This document shows positions 53,325 through 62,868 of a stretch of DNA of 64,000 bases, piece after piece; position 1 is the first letter of the stretch; every line of letters begins with the position of its first letter. The stretch lies in NCBI GenBank assembly GCA_016926735.1, contig JAFGOA010000071.1, positions 1 through 64,000 on the forward strand, in the 5' to 3' direction. The notes beneath the pieces were generated by a model. It ran no database searches. It was not told where the DNA came from and saw only the letters and a list, made by a program, of their open reading frames with translations. The position numbers and the translations under genes were made by a program. This DNA comes from Promethearchaeota archaeon (GTDB taxonomy: Archaea > Asgardarchaeota > Lokiarchaeia > Sigyniarchaeales > SOKP01).

Positions 53325-54176
53325 ATGGTAAAATTTGGACTGAATATTCCTAATTTTGGAAGTTATTCGAATATTAATAATTTAATAAATTTAGCTATTA
53401 CTGCTGAAAAAGCTGGATGGGAGGGATTTTTTTTATGGGACCATATATATCTTTCTACAAGATTAGAAAAAAATAAACAAATTGGTATTCCATTTGTAGA
53501 TCCTTGGGTTGCTCTTACTGCAATTGCTATGGTTACAAAAAATATGAAAATTGGTACATATGTAACTCCACTCCCTCGTCGCAGACCTTGGAAATTAGCA
53601 AGAGAGGTCGTTTCTCTTGACTGTTTAAGTAGAGGTAGATTAATACTAGGGATAGGATTAGGTGCACCAGATTTTGAATATGAAGGATTTGGAGAGGAAA
53701 AAAATATAATTACTCGAGCAAAAAAATGTGATGAAGGATTAGAGATCATAAAAGGATTACTTTCAGGAAAGGAATTCTCTTATAAAGGAAAATTTTATAC
53801 AATAAAAACGGTTATTTTTAAACCAGAACCCTATAACGGAATAATTCCAATATGGATAGGTGGGAGATGGCCTAATAAAAAACCATTAGAGAGAGCCTCA
53901 AAATATAATGGATTTTGCCCCATTAGTGCTAGTTCAGAAAAGCTTAGTCCAAATGACATAGAAGAGATTGTAAATCTCATAAAAAGTTGTAGAAGTGATA
54001 TCAATAATTTTGATGTTGTAATAGCTGGAGAATTACCTTTAAATAAAACCGAAGCAAAGAAAATTATCTATCCATTTATAGAAAGCGGAATAACATGGTG
54101 GTTGGATTCTATTAATGATTGGAGAGGAACATTAGAAGAGATGGAAGAGTATATATCGAATGGACCAGCTAAATAA
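53325..54176 (+). CDS. LLM-class, probably F420-dependent oxidoreductase
   Basis: This 283-residue protein is a TIM-barrel oxidoreductase of the luciferase-like family: MVKFGLNIPNFG, AEKAGWEGFFLWDHI with the Trp-Asp-His-type motif, GTYVTPLPRRRPWKLARE, LGIGLGAPDFEYEGFGEE, YNGIIPIWIGGRWPNKKPLERA, and the end GITWWLDSIND. This motif set is typical of F420-using members such as Mer and Adf relatives. The substrate is not known. It converges with guaB. Confidence 0.9.
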   Translation: MVKFGLNIPNFGSYSNINNLINLAITAEKAGWEGFFLWDHIYLSTRLEKNKQIGIPFVDPWVALTAIAMVTKNMKIGTYVTPLPRRRPWKLAREVVSLDCLSRGRLILGIGLGAPDFEYEGFGEEKNIITRAKKCDEGLEIIKGLLSGKEFSYKGKFYTIKTVIFKPEPYNGIIPIWIGGRWPNKKPLERASKYNGFCPISASSEKLSPNDIEEIVNLIKSCRSDINNFDVVIAGELPLNKTEAKKIIYPFIESGITWWLDSINDWRGTLEEMEEYISNGPAK

Positions 54177-54197
54177 GATCTTTTAAAAAAATGTGAA

Positions 54198-55676
54198 TTA
54201 ATAATATGATATATTATCTAATAAATCATGAGGTCTAGCTTCTCTTTGACCGGCGTAAGATACAATCCCAATTTTAACATTTTTCATGTTTTCTATAGAG
54301 GTTGCACCAGCATAGATCATTCCATTTTTTAATCCTTGCTTTAAAGTCTGTATTACAGATGATAATCCTCCAACAAAAGGAAGATAACTTGAAACACCCT
54401 CAGGAAGTAATTTAGATCCTTCTACATACCGATCAGAAACAAATCCAATATCTCTTGCATTTTGACTACCCATTCCTCTATAAACTTTAACTTTACGTCC
54501 TTGAATTGTATCAATATAACCGGGACTTTCAGTACACCCCGCAAAAAAATGACCAGACATAATTAAACTGGCACCAACAGAAAATGCTTTAGGAATGTCT
54601 CCTGGATTTTTAAACCCTCCATCAGCTATTAAACTCATCTTAGGGTTGTAATCTTGAATTGCATCAGCAACTTCCGCAGTTGCGTATAATGTAGGTGCTC
54701 CTACTCCTGTTTGAATAGATGTAGAACAGATTGATCCTGAACCCATACCAACTTTAATTCCTATGAATTTATCAGAATCAAAATCGCATTTTGTTAATAG
54801 ATGCTCTGCGCCCTCATAAGTTCCAATATTTCCTAATACAAAATCAGAATCAAGAAAATTCATTAATTCCTTGACACCAAGTATATCTTTTTCCTTGTAA
54901 AATTCTGCAACATCTGTAAAAAAAATATCAACATATTCATCTATGTTTTTCAGTTTATTTTTTGCTTCACTTGATTCGGGTAATTTAGGACTTATTGCCA
55001 GAGCACAAAGAAGTCTACCTTCTTTATCTATAGAAGCATATGGAAATTCTGGTTTTAAATCTTTTTTTGTAATAAGGCCTTTAAGATACCCATTTTCAAT
55101 AATCGGTAATTTTTCTATTCGATTTTTATAAAGTATTTCTAAAGCTTCTTCTCGAGAAGATTCACGTTCTATAGAAATAAGATCTTTTGTCATATAATCT
55201 ATTAATTTTCCTGATTTTACTCTATCTTCTGTGAATGGAATATCTCTTTTGGTAAGAATACCTTTTACCTTATTCTCACTATCTATCACAACTAAACCAC
55301 TTATTCCTTCTTGTTCCATTAGTGTTTTTGCTTCAAGGATGGATGCATTTATATCAATTGTAGCTACATCTCTTATTACAAAAGATCTGGCTCTTTTTAC
55401 ATTCTTGCACATTTTTAATTGTTTATCATAAGAACAATTGCGATGTAATACCCCCAAACCACCTAATAAAGCCATTCTTATTGCCATTTCATCTTCTGTG
55501 ACTGTATCCATAGCAGCAGATATAATTGGAATGTTGAATTTATATTTACCTAATTTTGTGGAAATATCAACATCATAGGTTTTTGTGAACCCTGGTAGAA
55601 TCAATACATCATCAAAAGTAGCAACTATCTCTTTATGATGAACTTTATTACGAAAATAATCTGACATTTTATTCAC
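54198..55676 (-). CDS. guaB: Inosine-5'-monophosphate dehydrogenase with CBS pair
   Basis: IMPDH commits IMP to guanine nucleotides. This 492-residue protein shows the barrel start TFDDVLILPG, PIISAAMDTVTEDEMAIRMALLGGLGVLHRN, two CBS domains at about 98-215, then IKVGMGSGSICSTSIQTGVG with the catalytic cysteine, and SLIADGGFKNPGDIPKAFSVGASLIMSG, KVYRGMGSQNAR for the flap. The catalytic flap Arg and Tyr are in YVEGS/VSSYLPFVGG. It is complete. Together with PurH it indicates de novo purine synthesis, though the genes are not an operon. Confidence 0.95.
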   Translation of the reverse strand: MNKMSDYFRNKVHHKEIVATFDDVLILPGFTKTYDVDISTKLGKYKFNIPIISAAMDTVTEDEMAIRMALLGGLGVLHRNCSYDKQLKMCKNVKRARSFVIRDVATIDINASILEAKTLMEQEGISGLVVIDSENKVKGILTKRDIPFTEDRVKSGKLIDYMTKDLISIERESSREEALEILYKNRIEKLPIIENGYLKGLITKKDLKPEFPYASIDKEGRLLCALAISPKLPESSEAKNKLKNIDEYVDIFFTDVAEFYKEKDILGVKELMNFLDSDFVLGNIGTYEGAEHLLTKCDFDSDKFIGIKVGMGSGSICSTSIQTGVGAPTLYATAEVADAIQDYNPKMSLIADGGFKNPGDIPKAFSVGASLIMSGHFFAGCTESPGYIDTIQGRKVKVYRGMGSQNARDIGFVSDRYVEGSKLLPEGVSSYLPFVGGLSSVIQTLKQGLKNGMIYAGATSIENMKNVKIGIVSYAGQREARPHDLLDNISYY

Positions 55677-55993
55677 GATATAAGTTATTAATTAAGAAAA
55701 TTTTTAGATTAAAATATTATTATAAAAATATTTCTTCTTACTCTATTAAAGTTTATTATAATTTATCTAAAAAAATCTCTTTAGCTAAGATAGAAGGAGA
55801 TTTCAAAAAAATTTAACTGTTTTTCGAATCAGATAATTATCAAGTTTTATATATTGTTATTTTTGATTACACCTAAATTACTGATTCTGAGCTTGAATTC
55901 ATAGAATAAAATATTTAAAAAAATAAATAAATAAAGTAATATCTGGTATGTTAGTATATTGAGATATTGACTTTTTCAATTTAAAAGTTTGGG
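55677..55993. other. Intergenic region
   Basis: These 317 AT-rich bases lie between the guaB start and the end of the methyltransferase gene. I find no reading frame or repeat that stands out. Confidence 0.45.
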
Positions 55994-57058
55994 TTATTTT
56001 GTAAATGTAAAGCACGTTACAGGAGTTGCAGTTTTTATATTTTTTCCACCTGCTTCAGTAATAAATCTTAAGAACTCTTCTTTGGTAAAGAATCCATGTG
56101 CACCTTTAATTGTTTTAATATGGAGATCCATATATTTGTTTGCAAAAGGTATAAGCACTTGACCTCCGAAGATTAAGCTCCCTGGTTTAGCAACCCTAAT
56201 GATTTCCTTCAATGCTACCTTTGGATCTGTCCAGTGAAGAACTTGTGAGATATATATTATATCAAAAGTATTATCCTCGAAAGGTATGTCCGTAACGGAG
56301 CCCAATTCAAACTTTTTCGGAAAATAAGGACGATATGACTCGATTTGCTCTTTAGTATAATTCAAATGTGTTTTTAAGCGCAATTCAAATTCATTTTTAG
56401 CAATATCTAAGAGCCCTTCATCGGAATCAATACCGAAAATTTCCATATTTGTTCCTGGATAAAAGCATTTCTTTTTTTCATAGTAGCTCCAAATTACAGT
56501 AGTACCGAAACCATTTCCACAACCAACATCAAGGAATTTGCCAGTATAATTCAAAGCTTTGGAAAATTTAAAAGTAGATCCTCTTGCTATTTCATACATC
56601 TTGAGGCCTAATGCAACATCCCAATTAAATAATTGAAACCCCTTAGAAAAGCTAGGAGCACCACCTTTTAATCGCTGTGGAATCACTTTAGCAAAACTAC
56701 TTAGTACATCAACAGCTGAATCATTAAATACTTTAGGGATTGTAAATTTATCCTCAACTTCACCTATAACTTGGTATTTCGACGTCTCTTCATTAAATAT
56801 AATTGTTTCATCCTCGGTCAAAGTGTCTAGAACATATTGAAGAAATTCTCTATCTGTATACTTATAATTTTCAGCGATCTCATTAATTGTTCTTGGAATA
56901 GCAAGAAAATTAAACCAATCCTCACCTTTTTCACCGAAGACTCGAATTACATTACCTCTATAAAAGTTATATATATCACGGGTTACTTTCTTTAAAGATG
57001 CTCCTACTTTTGCAACTGATCCTATCATAAATAGATATGTATTTAATTTCTTAGACAT
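55994..57058 (-). CDS. Class I SAM-dependent methyltransferase with winged-helix start
   Basis: This 354-residue protein has a helical, winged-helix-like N-terminal half (residues 60-110: TINEIAENYKYTDREFLQYVL) and a class I methyltransferase domain with motif I GKFLDVGCGNGFGTTVIW at about residue 171, the acidic FGIDSDEGLLDIA, FEDNTFDIIYISQVLHWTDP and EIIRVAKPGSL. The arrangement recalls O-methyltransferases of small molecules. AAGTGATA just before the ATG matches the Shine-Dalgarno core. Codons here are somewhat more GC-rich than in neighbours. The acceptor is unknown. Confidence 0.85.
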   Translation of the reverse strand: MSKKLNTYLFMIGSVAKVGASLKKVTRDIYNFYRGNVIRVFGEKGEDWFNFLAIPRTINEIAENYKYTDREFLQYVLDTLTEDETIIFNEETSKYQVIGEVEDKFTIPKVFNDSAVDVLSSFAKVIPQRLKGGAPSFSKGFQLFNWDVALGLKMYEIARGSTFKFSKALNYTGKFLDVGCGNGFGTTVIWSYYEKKKCFYPGTNMEIFGIDSDEGLLDIAKNEFELRLKTHLNYTKEQIESYRPYFPKKFELGSVTDIPFEDNTFDIIYISQVLHWTDPKVALKEIIRVAKPGSLIFGGQVLIPFANKYMDLHIKTIKGAHGFFTKEEFLRFITEAGGKNIKTATPVTCFTFTK

Positions 57059-57120
57059 ATTATCACTTCTTTTTTCTGACTTTTGGTAATAATAATCTAA
57101 TAATTTTTATATAAAAATAT

Positions 57121-57188
57121 TGCTAGTAATAGCAGGAAAAAACAATTTAAAACACAATTTACAAAAAATTAATAGTCGGAAAACTATT
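57121..57188. repeat. Two short hairpins upstream of the methyltransferase gene
   Basis: TGCTA-GTAA-TAGCA (57121-57134) closes on a GNRA-type loop, and AATAGT/ACTATT (57171-57176 and 57183-57188) form a second stem. They lie 63-130 bases before the methyltransferase start and could be operators or leader-RNA stems. Confidence 0.35.
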
Positions 57189-57256
57189 ATATTAAAACCA
57201 AAACCCTATTAAAAATTAACAATAAAATTCCAAAATTTATTCCAATTATTAACCTT

Positions 57257-57406
57257 TCAGTTTGAGGAAAGGCCAGCCCTAAGGTTATCGGACTGTTCGC
57301 TTGTCACAGAGTTCAAGACATATTTTATATGTAATATCTTTCTAATTACTTCTACAGTCTTGAAGGACGTTATCCCACAATATTTGAAATAATATACAAA
57401 ATACTT
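57257..57406 (-). pseudogene. GC-richer gene relic or structured RNA
   Basis: Bases 57250-57380 are clearly richer in G and C than anything around. On the minus strand a frame without start codon reads CGITSFKTVEVIRKIL, then HIKYVLNSVTSEQSDNL and RAGLSSN before a TGA, using codons (ACG, TCC, GTC, GGC) rare in the neighbours. This looks like the 3' end of a transferred gene, perhaps mobile-element derived; I do not recognise it. The same DNA also pairs with itself: CCTTTC/GAAAGG (57253-57272) and TTCAAGAC/GTCTTGAA (57312-57319, 57357-57364) enclosing ATATT/AATAT. An RNA gene is therefore an alternative. The rest of 57059-57686 is AT-rich without genes. Confidence 0.45.
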
Positions 57407-57686
57407 TTAGATATAAGGATTAGATTTGAATTTTAGTTTTTATTCTGTACAATTTAAAAAATTTTTAAAAGTACGATTAAATAATCTATATCAGTTTATT
57501 TACAATTAAAAATTACTTTTTATTCATTTCTATGTTAAATACTAAAAGCACTAATTTAAAAAACAATTTTATATCTTATATTATAAATCATAAAAAAATT
57601 TTGAGAAATTATATAAAAAGTAAATTTCCTAATAGATAATTCTATAATAAAAATTTAAAAGCTATGAAAAAGAGAGTATTAAAAAT

Positions 57687-58766
57687 ATGAAACTTATAGG
57701 TTTAAATCTTGGAGGATTTTTTTCACAAGTTGATGAATATACAGAAGAACATCTGAACAATTTTATCAGAGAAGATGATATTAAACAAATAAACAATTGG
57801 AATTTTAATTGTATCAGATTACCAATTGATTTTAATTTCTTTGAAATTCAAAAAGAAGAATATAAGTATAGAGAAGATAGAATAAAAAGGATAGAAAATG
57901 TACTAACATGGACTCAGAAATACAATATGACTTTGATTTTTGATCTTCACAAAGCCCCAGGTCATACATTTGAAGCAAGAGAGGATAGAGAAAATACAAT
58001 ATGGAATATAGAATCTGAAAATAGAAAAAGATTTTTAAGAATATGGGATTATCTGGCAGAAAGATTTAAAGATCAAGAAAATATAATTTATGAAATACTA
58101 AATGAACCAGTTGCAAAAAAAGAAGATTTATGGTATAAGCTTGCTAAAGATGCTATTAAAGTTATAAGAAATAGAGATGAAAAACATGAAATTATAATTG
58201 AATCAAATTTATGGGGAAAAACAGACTGTTTTAATAGTATGCCCCTTTTTAAAGATGATAAGATCATATACAGCTTTCATTATTATCAACCTCATTGGGT
58301 TACTCATCAGACAGCGGAATGGATTGCTTTTTATATAAAAGATATACATAGAAAAAAGGAATATTATCCAGGAAAAATTGAAATACCCCCGGATAAGTAT
58401 AACATGCTTGGAGATAATTTTTATTTACAACGATTTAAAGAAGAGCATGGCTATTATTGGGATAAAGAAAAAATGTTATCAACAATACAACCAGTACTAG
58501 ATTTTAGAGAAAAATATGATGTACCAATTTTTTGCGGTGAATTTGGAATTATAGCCAAAGCAGATCCAGAAGTAAGGAAAAATTGGATTGAAGATCTGAT
58601 GGCAATTATGAGAGAAAATAAAATATCCTACACATATTGGACTTATAAAAATATGGATTTTGGGTTATTCGACTTTACTGAAAAATATAAAAATAATCAG
58701 AATTACCAAAATGAAAGAAGATTAGACGAAATAACACTAAAAGCAATTCAAAACGGAACTTTTTAA
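57687..58766 (+). CDS. Glycoside hydrolase family 5-type enzyme
   Basis: This 359-residue TIM-barrel hydrolase has the family's signature parts: GLNLGGFF at strand 1, FNCIRLPIDFNFFE, MTLIFDLHKAPG, the acid-base glutamate in IIYEILNEPV, YSFHYYQPHWVTHQ, the nucleophile in FCGEFGI, and SYTYWTYKNMDFGLFD with the conserved Trp. All catalytic residues are in place. There is no signal peptide, so it should act inside the cell, perhaps on beta-linked oligosaccharides. It is a single gene with its own promoter region. Confidence 0.9.
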   Translation: MKLIGLNLGGFFSQVDEYTEEHLNNFIREDDIKQINNWNFNCIRLPIDFNFFEIQKEEYKYREDRIKRIENVLTWTQKYNMTLIFDLHKAPGHTFEAREDRENTIWNIESENRKRFLRIWDYLAERFKDQENIIYEILNEPVAKKEDLWYKLAKDAIKVIRNRDEKHEIIIESNLWGKTDCFNSMPLFKDDKIIYSFHYYQPHWVTHQTAEWIAFYIKDIHRKKEYYPGKIEIPPDKYNMLGDNFYLQRFKEEHGYYWDKEKMLSTIQPVLDFREKYDVPIFCGEFGIIAKADPEVRKNWIEDLMAIMRENKISYTYWTYKNMDFGLFDFTEKYKNNQNYQNERRLDEITLKAIQNGTF

Positions 58767-58929
58767 TATTTACTAATTTTATTTTTGCTTAATTTTATTT
58801 TTTTTGAAGGATTTTTAAGGATATTGAGAAAAATTATATTTCAAATATTTTTTTTTTAATGAAATATTTTAAATTTTAGCAACAAAAGAATATCTTATTT
58901 TATCAAAACTACATAATGTTAAAAAAATA

Positions 58930-59523
58930 ATGAGACCAAATAAAGAAGTTATTTATTGTTTTAAAATTGTTATTTTGGGAGGAGGTGGAGCTGGAAAAAC
59001 TTGTCTTTTTAATAGATATTGTTTTAATTCTTTTAATATGAATACAGAAATGACAATTGGTCTCAATTTTCATTCTACATATTTAAATATTGCACTTGAC
59101 GAAGATAAAAGTTCAAATTCTAATGATAAATGCATAGTTAACTCCATATTTGATTTTGGAGGTCAAGAAAGATTTAAATCGTTAATTCCAAGATTATTAA
59201 ATGGTACAGATGGAGCAATGTTAGTATTTGATTTAACTAGTTACTCATCATTTCAACAATTAGAGAATTGGTATAACCTTTTAGAATCAAAAATAGGAGG
59301 AAAAATACCTATTTTATTAATAGGTAGTAAAAGCGACTTATTAAAAACTACTTCAGAAATGGAAATAGTGCAAAAAGATGTTATCCAAGAGATGATAAAA
59401 AAAAATGATTTAGAAGGTTTTTTTAAGACATCATCTTTAGAAAATTATAATGTATTAGATGCATTTAAGGAATTAAATAGGTTAATGTTGAAAAATAACA
59501 ATATCAAAGCAAAGATCGAATAG
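58930..59523 (+). CDS. Ras-like small GTPase
   Basis: This 197-residue protein is a Rab/Ras-type GTPase: G1 LGGGGAGKTCLF, switch I threonine in MTIGLNF, G3 DFGGQERF, GTDGAMLVFDLTSYSSF, G4 GSKSDL with Ser in place of the usual Asn, and G5 FFKTSSLENYN. The switch-I to G3 stretch has an extra 12-14 residues (LDEDKSSNSNDKC) compared with Rab. It has no C-terminal cysteine for prenylation, in contrast to eukaryotic members. It begins with ATG and forms a single transcript. No effector or GAP gene is adjacent; possible partners are the longin and roadblock proteins elsewhere in the window. Confidence 0.93.
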   Translation: MRPNKEVIYCFKIVILGGGGAGKTCLFNRYCFNSFNMNTEMTIGLNFHSTYLNIALDEDKSSNSNDKCIVNSIFDFGGQERFKSLIPRLLNGTDGAMLVFDLTSYSSFQQLENWYNLLESKIGGKIPILLIGSKSDLLKTTSEMEIVQKDVIQEMIKKNDLEGFFKTSSLENYNVLDAFKELNRLMLKNNNIKAKIE

Positions 59524-59540
59524 TTTTTTTAAAAATATAC

Positions 59541-59560
59541 CACAATTTTCACACATTGTG
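59541..59560. terminator. Hairpin between convergent genes
   Basis: CACAAT (59541-59546) and ATTGTG (59555-59560) pair around eight bases in the gap between the GTPase and prenyl synthase genes, which converge. It could serve as end signal for either transcript. Confidence 0.3.
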
Positions 59561-59617
59561 TATATATATTATATAATTTCCACTTTTATAAGAATATTGA
59601 TATATAAAAATAGTATA

Positions 59618-60685
59618 TTATGTTTCAAAAAGATAATCTGTAAAATTATTGAAAAATTCTTTTTGTTCCCTATTCAGATCAGGATATATTTCCTTTAGAG
59701 ATAATTTCGCTTCAAAAACTAAATTTTTTGCTAATTGTTCTGCAATTTTTATTACTTTTGTCTCCTTAAATATATTATAAACAATTTCAACATCATTTTC
59801 ATTAAGTACATCTTTTCTATAGATTTCATTTAGAATCTTTGATTGATCTTCATTTGTATTTTTAACTGCTAAGATATATATAATTTTTTTCTTTTTTCCA
59901 ATAATATCTTCTTTAATATCAATTATATCATCTTTTATTGCATGTGCTTGTCCAATTTTTAGCATAGCATTAGATAAAGGTTTTATTTGATAATGGAGAT
60001 TTCCATTTGCTAATATCGCTCCTATTCTTACAGCTTTATCAAAAGTTCTAGCACGTTCCATTTCTGCTATAGTCAAATACTGCTCTAATGACATAGTGAT
60101 GTGATGATATTGCATATATTCTTCTATAATTTGACCTTTTAAAATGCTATCCATTGCTTCAGTATATTCATCTATCGCCATTATTTTTAATTTCTGTGGA
60201 AAATTAGAACTTCTTATAATATCTAAACCCAACAGGTAAGCATATGTTCCACCTAAAATTCCAATATCTTTTCCATATTGTTCCCAATCTTTTGAACTTG
60301 TTGAAACGTCTTCATTCTTATAAAGATTCTTTATTTCTTTTTTAATTTGTTTGTGAAAAGTAGATGAACCTCTTCTAAAGGCATCATCGTCTATTAAATC
60401 ATCTTGTATAAGATGAGCATTATGTAAAAGCTCAATAGACATAGAAACTTTCCTAATTTCTTTAATTTGCTCTTCCAAATACATTGGATTTATAATTCCA
60501 TTAAAAGCTTCGATTAATAAAATAGAATGAAGACGTTTTGCGTTTTTATTGAGGATAAATTCCTCAAATTCCGTTAAAAAATCACCAAATAAGATATCAT
60601 CTTTTCTTTTATTGAGAATTCTAAAATATTTAATTAATTCTCTATCTATTATCTTTTTTTTTGAATCTAATAACTTTCTAATCAC
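59618..60685 (-). CDS. Polyprenyl (geranylgeranyl-type) diphosphate synthase
   Basis: This 355-residue protein makes the C20 or longer isoprenoid chain for archaeal membrane lipids. The first aspartate-rich motif is HLIQDDLIDDDAFRRG and the second AIKDDIIDIKED, each with the expected Arg/Lys and Asp residues. The helix before the first motif carries SIELLHNAHLIQ, and FDKAVRIGAI follows. The small residue before D-D-x-x-D (Q, preceded by LI) does not settle chain length. It starts with ATG and is encoded divergently from the phosphoesterase gene. Confidence 0.92.
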   Translation of the reverse strand: MIRKLLDSKKKIIDRELIKYFRILNKRKDDILFGDFLTEFEEFILNKNAKRLHSILLIEAFNGIINPMYLEEQIKEIRKVSMSIELLHNAHLIQDDLIDDDAFRRGSSTFHKQIKKEIKNLYKNEDVSTSSKDWEQYGKDIGILGGTYAYLLGLDIIRSSNFPQKLKIMAIDEYTEAMDSILKGQIIEEYMQYHHITMSLEQYLTIAEMERARTFDKAVRIGAILANGNLHYQIKPLSNAMLKIGQAHAIKDDIIDIKEDIIGKKKKIIYILAVKNTNEDQSKILNEIYRKDVLNENDVEIVYNIFKETKVIKIAEQLAKNLVFEAKLSLKEIYPDLNREQKEFFNNFTDYLFET

Positions 60686-60963
60686 ATTATCACGATATTA
60701 ATAAAGATTCTTATCTATCAATATGATTTAAATTACTTAAATATCTTTTTTATGATTTCTTCTTTTTTTTTATAATTCCTATAACAATTGAATTATATCA
60801 TTATAAATCATACATATTATTTCAATTTTAGTAATTGGAAGAGACTATCAAGAAAAAAAAGCTTCAAAAAAAGAGAAATTCAACAAAAAAAAAAGACCAT
60901 AAATTTATTTACAATAATTTTTTTTTTAATTGTACTTCTATTAAAAAATTAAAGGTTTTTGTT

Positions 60964-61470
60964 TTGAAGATAGGTGTTATATCAGATACTCACGATCATT
61001 TACCCAATATTAAAAAAGCAGTAGATATCTTTAATGAAAAAAATATTGATGCTCTTATTCATTGTGGGGATTTTGTTTCCCCTTTTACCTTTAGGGTATT
61101 TGATGATTTGATTCCATCAATAAAAAATAATTTTTATGGTGTCTTTGGAAATAATGATGGAGACAGAGTAGTATTAAAAGAAATTCTTGGTCAAATTTGC
61201 CATCTTGTGGGAGTTGAGTTAATTTCAGAATTTAATGGAATTAGAGTTTATGCAACTCACATGCCTAATAAAGAGACTGTGGATTCAATCGCAAAATCAG
61301 GAAATTTTGAAATAGTATTATATGGACATACTCATTCATCACTTGTTAAAAAGTATGATAATGGTGTTTTAGTTGTTAACCCAGGAGAATGCTGTGGTTA
61401 TTTAAGTGGAAAGGCAACAATAGCTATTGTTGATACTCATATAGTTAATGCTGAAATTATTGAACTTTAA
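60964..61470 (+). CDS. YfcE/MJ0936-type metallophosphoesterase
   Basis: This protein has 168 residues from TTG at 60964, where the family start (L)KIGVISDTHDH begins; an in-frame TTG at 60835 would add 43 basic, unrelated residues. Metal ligands are in SDTHDH, LIHCGDFVS, GVFGNNDGD (G-N-x-D), ATHM and LYGHTHS (G-H-T-H). The family cleaves phosphodiesters such as cyclic nucleotides in vitro. It lies 45 bases before the CoA-transferase gene, so a shared transcript is possible. Confidence 0.9.
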   Translation: MKIGVISDTHDHLPNIKKAVDIFNEKNIDALIHCGDFVSPFTFRVFDDLIPSIKNNFYGVFGNNDGDRVVLKEILGQICHLVGVELISEFNGIRVYATHMPNKETVDSIAKSGNFEIVLYGHTHSSLVKKYDNGVLVVNPGECCGYLSGKATIAIVDTHIVNAEIIEL

Positions 61471-61515
61471 TTTTTTTTTCGTTAAAAATATAGAGTTTCT
61501 TTTATAATTAATCAT

Positions 61516-62709
61516 ATGACATTACCATTAGATAATATTCGTATTATAGATCTTAGTAGGATGCTTCCAGGACCTTATTGTAGTATGATTTTAGGGGATT
61601 TAGGAGCTGAAATAATACATATTAGAACCCCTAATCATCCTAATCCAGATATTCCTGTTTTCTATGAAAAAAATGGGAAGAAAATTAATGCTTTTGAATC
61701 TATTATAATGAGAAATAAAAAATCAATAACACTTGATTTAAAAAGTGAGGAAGGGAAAGAAATATTTTGTAAATTAATTGAAAAATCAGATGTAATTTTA
61801 GAGTCTTTTAAACCAGATATAACAAAAATTTTATGTATAGATTATGAAACTCTTTCAAAAATAAATAGAGGCCTTATATATTGTTCTTTAACAGGATTTG
61901 GACAAAATGGCCCTTATAGAAATTTGGCAGGACATAATCTTAATTATGTTGGATTGTCAGGAATCTTGGATTTAAATAGAGAACAAGCACGCTCTAAAAA
62001 TGAAGAACATGAGAATTATCCTATTCCTCCAGGATCTCATTCAGCAGCTATAAGTGGTGCTTATTCTGCAGCAATAGGAATTCTAAGTGCTATTATTGAA
62101 CGAGAGAGAAATCCAAAAAAAGAAGGACAATATATTGATATAGCAATGTTAGATAGTGCATTTTCAATAATGCCAATAATAGCAGCATTTAATTTTTCCA
62201 AAATTCCAAATCCTTTGCATGGTTCAGCTCCTTATTATCAAATATACAAAACTAAAGATAATAAATTTCTAACAATAGCTTCTTTTGAACAAAAATATTG
62301 GAAAAGATTATGTGAAATATTGGGACGCTCAGATCTATTGAATAAACAATTTGCTCAAAATGAAGAAAAAGAAGATCTCTATAATGAACTTCAAAAGGAA
62401 ATATTGAAAAAAAATCAGAAAGAATGGGAAAAAATACTTACATATAAGGATACATGCGTTTTTCCGATTAAAAATTTTAATCAAGCTTGTGAAGATCCTC
62501 AAATTAAATCGCGAAATATGATAATTGAGAGGAATTATCAAGATTTTGGAAAAATAAAGATGATTAACTCTCCAATAAAATTTTCTCGTACACCGATTGA
62601 AATAAAATCTTTAGCTCCTAAATTAGGAGAGCATACCGAAAAAATATTGAATGAATTAAAATATACAGATGAAGAAATATCAATCTTAAGAAAGAAAAAT
62701 ATCATTTAG
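61516..62709 (+). CDS. CaiB/BaiF-type family III CoA-transferase
   Basis: This 397-residue protein moves CoA between carboxylic acids. It matches the family from the start: IRIIDLSRMLPGPYCSMILGDLGAEIIHI, with the typical R-x-L-P-G-P-x-x-x-x-x-L-A-D pattern, NKKSITLDLKSEEGKEIF, and the catalytic Asp in YIDIAMLDSAFS. GLIYCSLTGFGQNGPYRNLAGHNLNYVGLSGIL is close to alpha-methylacyl-CoA racemase and formyl- or succinyl-CoA transferases. The acid substrate is unknown. ATG start. Confidence 0.93.
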   Translation: MTLPLDNIRIIDLSRMLPGPYCSMILGDLGAEIIHIRTPNHPNPDIPVFYEKNGKKINAFESIIMRNKKSITLDLKSEEGKEIFCKLIEKSDVILESFKPDITKILCIDYETLSKINRGLIYCSLTGFGQNGPYRNLAGHNLNYVGLSGILDLNREQARSKNEEHENYPIPPGSHSAAISGAYSAAIGILSAIIERERNPKKEGQYIDIAMLDSAFSIMPIIAAFNFSKIPNPLHGSAPYYQIYKTKDNKFLTIASFEQKYWKRLCEILGRSDLLNKQFAQNEEKEDLYNELQKEILKKNQKEWEKILTYKDTCVFPIKNFNQACEDPQIKSRNMIIERNYQDFGKIKMINSPIKFSRTPIEIKSLAPKLGEHTEKILNELKYTDEEISILRKKNII

Positions 62710-62868
62710 AGATTTTTGCTTCTAATACTCTCGTTTTACGATGATTCAATCATTATAAATTTAAAAATCTAAAATATGTACTATTTGACCATAAATTTAT
62801 TTAATATTTCTATTATTATATCATAGAGTAACTCTTATTAATTACCTTAAATCATCACTTTTAGTATT

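Noticed and set aside
57250-57390. Possible RNase P RNA because of GAGGAAAG and ACAGAG.
   Set aside because: The two boxes are only about 50 bases apart and the partner strands of helix P4 are missing.
60835-60963. 43-residue basic extension of the phosphoesterase.
   Set aside because: It is a Lys-run tract of low complexity, and family members begin at the (M/L)KIGVISDTH point.
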